Assembly (NCBI RefSeq): GCF_937616625.2
Contig: NC_065570.1
Location: forward strand, 8,132,001 to 8,196,000
Length of the DNA: 64,000 nt
Reading direction: 5' to 3'
Origin: Mercurialis annua
Lineage: Eukaryota > Streptophyta > Magnoliopsida > Malpighiales > Euphorbiaceae
Shown here piece after piece: positions 61,640 to 64,000 of this stretch; the first letter of the stretch is position 1, and each line of letters opens with the position of its first letter. The translations under genes and the position numbers were made by a program. The notes under the pieces were generated by a model. It had not been told where the DNA came from. It made no database searches and worked only from the letters and a program-made list of their open reading frames with translations.

Positions 61640-64000
61640 TGTAACACCCCGTATTTTTCTGACTTGTTCCGTTAAGCCTAAACGGTACCTTGGGTTCGTT
61701 TGAGTGGTTCGACCACTTGGAATCGTGATTCGAAGGTTCTAAACCTTTTAATAAGTGTTTTAAGATGTATTAGGAGTAGTTTCGGAGTTTGGAACGATTT
61801 CTATTACAATTTCAAAATCTCAATTTTTTCATCGGAGGCAGTAGCATTTCGCGGGCGCGACATGCCTGAATCGCGGGCGCGATTCATGTATCACGGGCGC
61901 AATGGAGGTGTAGCGGTCGCGACGCGTGCAATGTTCATTTCGCTGATTTTTATTTAAACTCACCTAATTCGACCTAAACTGATTTTACACTTATTTTAAA
62001 ACCCTAAAACGACAGTAGCACTTCTCTTAGTCATTCTCTATCATTCCTAAGCCTATTTTAATCAATTGTAAGTATTTCTAATCCTCTCCTTATGGTTTAA
62101 TCCGTTGTTTATCATTCCTATCAATTGTAAATTCATTAGTTATTGTATGGATTGATTATAGGCTGATTTTGGATCTATGTTTTCTGGGTTTTCTCTTGAT
62201 TTTTGTCCTTGATCTATTCAAAGAGGTTAGTGGCTCTAATTCCTCGATTTGATTGATAGATTTTTGTATGTATATATATACTTTCAGTGATTGGTTTATA
62301 TTTTTTGTTTTTACTTCTTGTTAATTCTGTAAATGTTGTTTGGCGTTGTTATTTGGTAGTTCTTATCACTTGCACCTTGGGTAAGAATGGATGCTACAAT
62401 TGAAAGGTTTATCAATTTATTAATAACTTTGGAATAAAAACGATGTTTTGAACATTCTCTAAAATCTGGAAATTTTATAAAAGTTGACCTTAGGTTGTTC
62501 ATATATCAAATGTACTTTGGGTGTATTGGAGGAATCTTGTAAATGGATTAAGGTATCGTTTGGCTAATGTTTTTGATTTAAAATTTTGTTTTGATTTCAA
62601 ACTAAAAATCTAGAAATCCTCTTTTAAGAATTAAAAGGGTGTTTGTTAACAATTGGTACATTGGATAAATCGAGGTAATTATCTAAGGATTAAACGTATG
62701 TTAAATATGGTTTTGTTGGACTAATTCGCTGTTTTAAAAAGTTAACTTTGCTGGAAATTAATTACTAAGTGTGGTTTAAAATATTTTAAAAGGTTACTTT
62801 GGTGTTTATTGATTAATGTATTTGATCAATGTCTTGTCTTTGTAAGTACCTATCTAGGGTGGTTGTGATCATGTTAATAAGGGCTGGAAATTGTTTATTA
62901 AATGGTTTAAAACTTGTTGAAAGGATATTAGTTTTATTTAGACTGTGATTTAACTTGAATTAAACAGCATAAGGCATATAAGGTGTTATATGTTAGGTAA
63001 GGTTTTGGTTGAGCTATTTTAGTTCTGAGTTGATACTTGAAAGATGTTTGAATTTTATTGATTCTATTTAAGGTGAAATATTAAGTGTACTTTGGGGGTT
63101 ACTTGTCAAGTGTTGGAAAGCTTAATTGGATTGTAGTTTTCTATATTGTTTCGTGGCATTATTAAGTTAGGGTATGAGTTCTTATTTAAAATAACTTTGG
63201 TTTCATTTAAGGTTTGATTTAAGATTTTGGTTTTTAACTTCGGTTTATGGATGGGTCGGGTTAGACGTGGTCTCCCGACATGTTGTGTTGAGCTATACTG
63301 CAGTCAGGCTCACACACTATTTTGGGAACTGTAATTATTTTGAAAGGACTATTTAAGTATTTAAGACTTTGGTTTCATTTTCAAAGAAAAGAACTCAGCT
63401 AAACTTAATTTGCCTAACTTTATTATTTGATTTGGATGGAATACTTGAGTTACCTTGATTGAATCTTTGATTGTGTTTTGAAATGCTAGTTCTATGTGGA
63501 GTCTAGTATTCTTAGATTTAGGGGTTGTTCAGATTTTAACTTATATAATATTTTAGACCCGTCGACTGCTCGTGCTTCAGAGTTTACGCAGGGTTAGCTG
63601 TTTGCCAAAATTCACGTGGATAAGCAAGCAGTGAGTTTATAGTGTTATTTACCACTTTATTAAGTACCGCAAGTTATTTTAGTATATCAAATGTTTATGA
63701 ACTGTTTTAAGGATTATGGATCTGGATTTGAACGAGATACTCGATAGGCTTGTATCGAGATTGTATGCACCGGTAAGTAATTTGGGATTGGCTGACCAAT
63801 GTCTGGCCTATTTTGGGAATCGATGAAGATTTGTTCCCATCTACTTTGGATAATACTTTGGGTTATATACTTTGAAATTTCATTTTAATACTGTTTTCCA
63901 TAATCAAAAATATATTAGTATAAAAGGATTCGTTTTAAAGGTTTTAAACTTAATAAATGTAAATAGCATTATGAACTCATTTCAGTATATCTGACCCCGT
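61640..64000 (+). mobile_element. Gypsy LTR, plus orientation, running off the window
   Basis: Begins TGTAACACCCCGTATTTTTC at 61640, a classic plant gypsy LTR start. It contains a CG-rich GCGGGCGCGA cluster (61850-61925) and GACGTGGTCTCCCGAC..GTTGAGCTA (63265-63300). The block GAACTCATTTCAG...CTGACCCC at 63972-63998 parallels the complement of 13535-13575, which lies about 0.5 kb from the end of the LTR at 13048, so this LTR probably ends within some 500 bp past the window. The expected target duplication is AGATC. It carries no gene; whether it is solo or part of a full element cannot be seen. Confidence 0.75.

Overview
This window is nuclear DNA of a flowering plant, most likely a eudicot. 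It is very AT-rich and intron-bearing, and it is packed with plant-type transposable elements: Ty1/copia and Ty3/gypsy LTR elements, LINE-1-like and tRNA-derived SINE elements, and hAT, Mutator-like and possibly Tourist-type MITEs. The genus cannot be determined from the sequence. I recognise one host protein gene, a calcium-dependent protein kinase closely matching Arabidopsis CPK13 (41266-46680, + strand, seven exons, 525 residues). Almost everything else that can be named is mobile DNA or its decay.

Layout. 1-4760: AT-rich DNA with several MITEs, two of them hAT-type and only 48 bp apart. 4764-9647: a complete copia retrotransposon on the minus strand with identical 203-bp LTRs, a 5-bp target duplication, tRNA-iMet-type primer site, polypurine tract and one uninterrupted 1454-codon gag-pol frame; its protease active-site glycine is arginine. 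10037-11085: a rotted LINE. 11486-12719: two long-TIR MITEs. 13048-19689: a gypsy solo LTR (TSD CAAAT, minus orientation) holding a 3.2-kb hAT element (TSD TTATAAAC), which holds a 2.5-kb palindromic element. 20013-22948 and 26461-28292: two related non-autonomous Mutator-like elements with 9-bp TSDs. 28823-29407: relic of a gypsy-type gag-like gene. 29723-34825: a LINE with near-complete ORF1 and a damaged, internally deleted ORF2. 34920-38503: LTR remnant, MITE and SINEs. 39445-48228: the CPK13 gene bracketed by two related MITE-like elements. 49591-55560: hAT MITEs, a MITE nested in a MITE, and an old gypsy LTR. 55945-60158: more MITEs and two SINEs, one with a perfect 17-bp TSD. 60229-64000: a truncated copia gag joined in frame to a LINE endonuclease fragment, cut by a gypsy LTR that runs off the window and belongs to the same family as the solo LTR at 13048.

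How the parts relate. CPK13 is a membrane-tethered calcium sensor kinase working alone at this locus; there is no gene cluster or operon-like group. The mobile elements matter as a record of nested insertion, as possible sources of regulatory sequence around CPK13, and as carriers of captured gene pieces. I did not find a convincing new biological system. The most unusual items are the fresh copia copy with an altered protease, the paired Mutator-like elements sharing CG-rich palindromes and ATGTATC-rich repeats, and the three-level nest at 13-20 kb.
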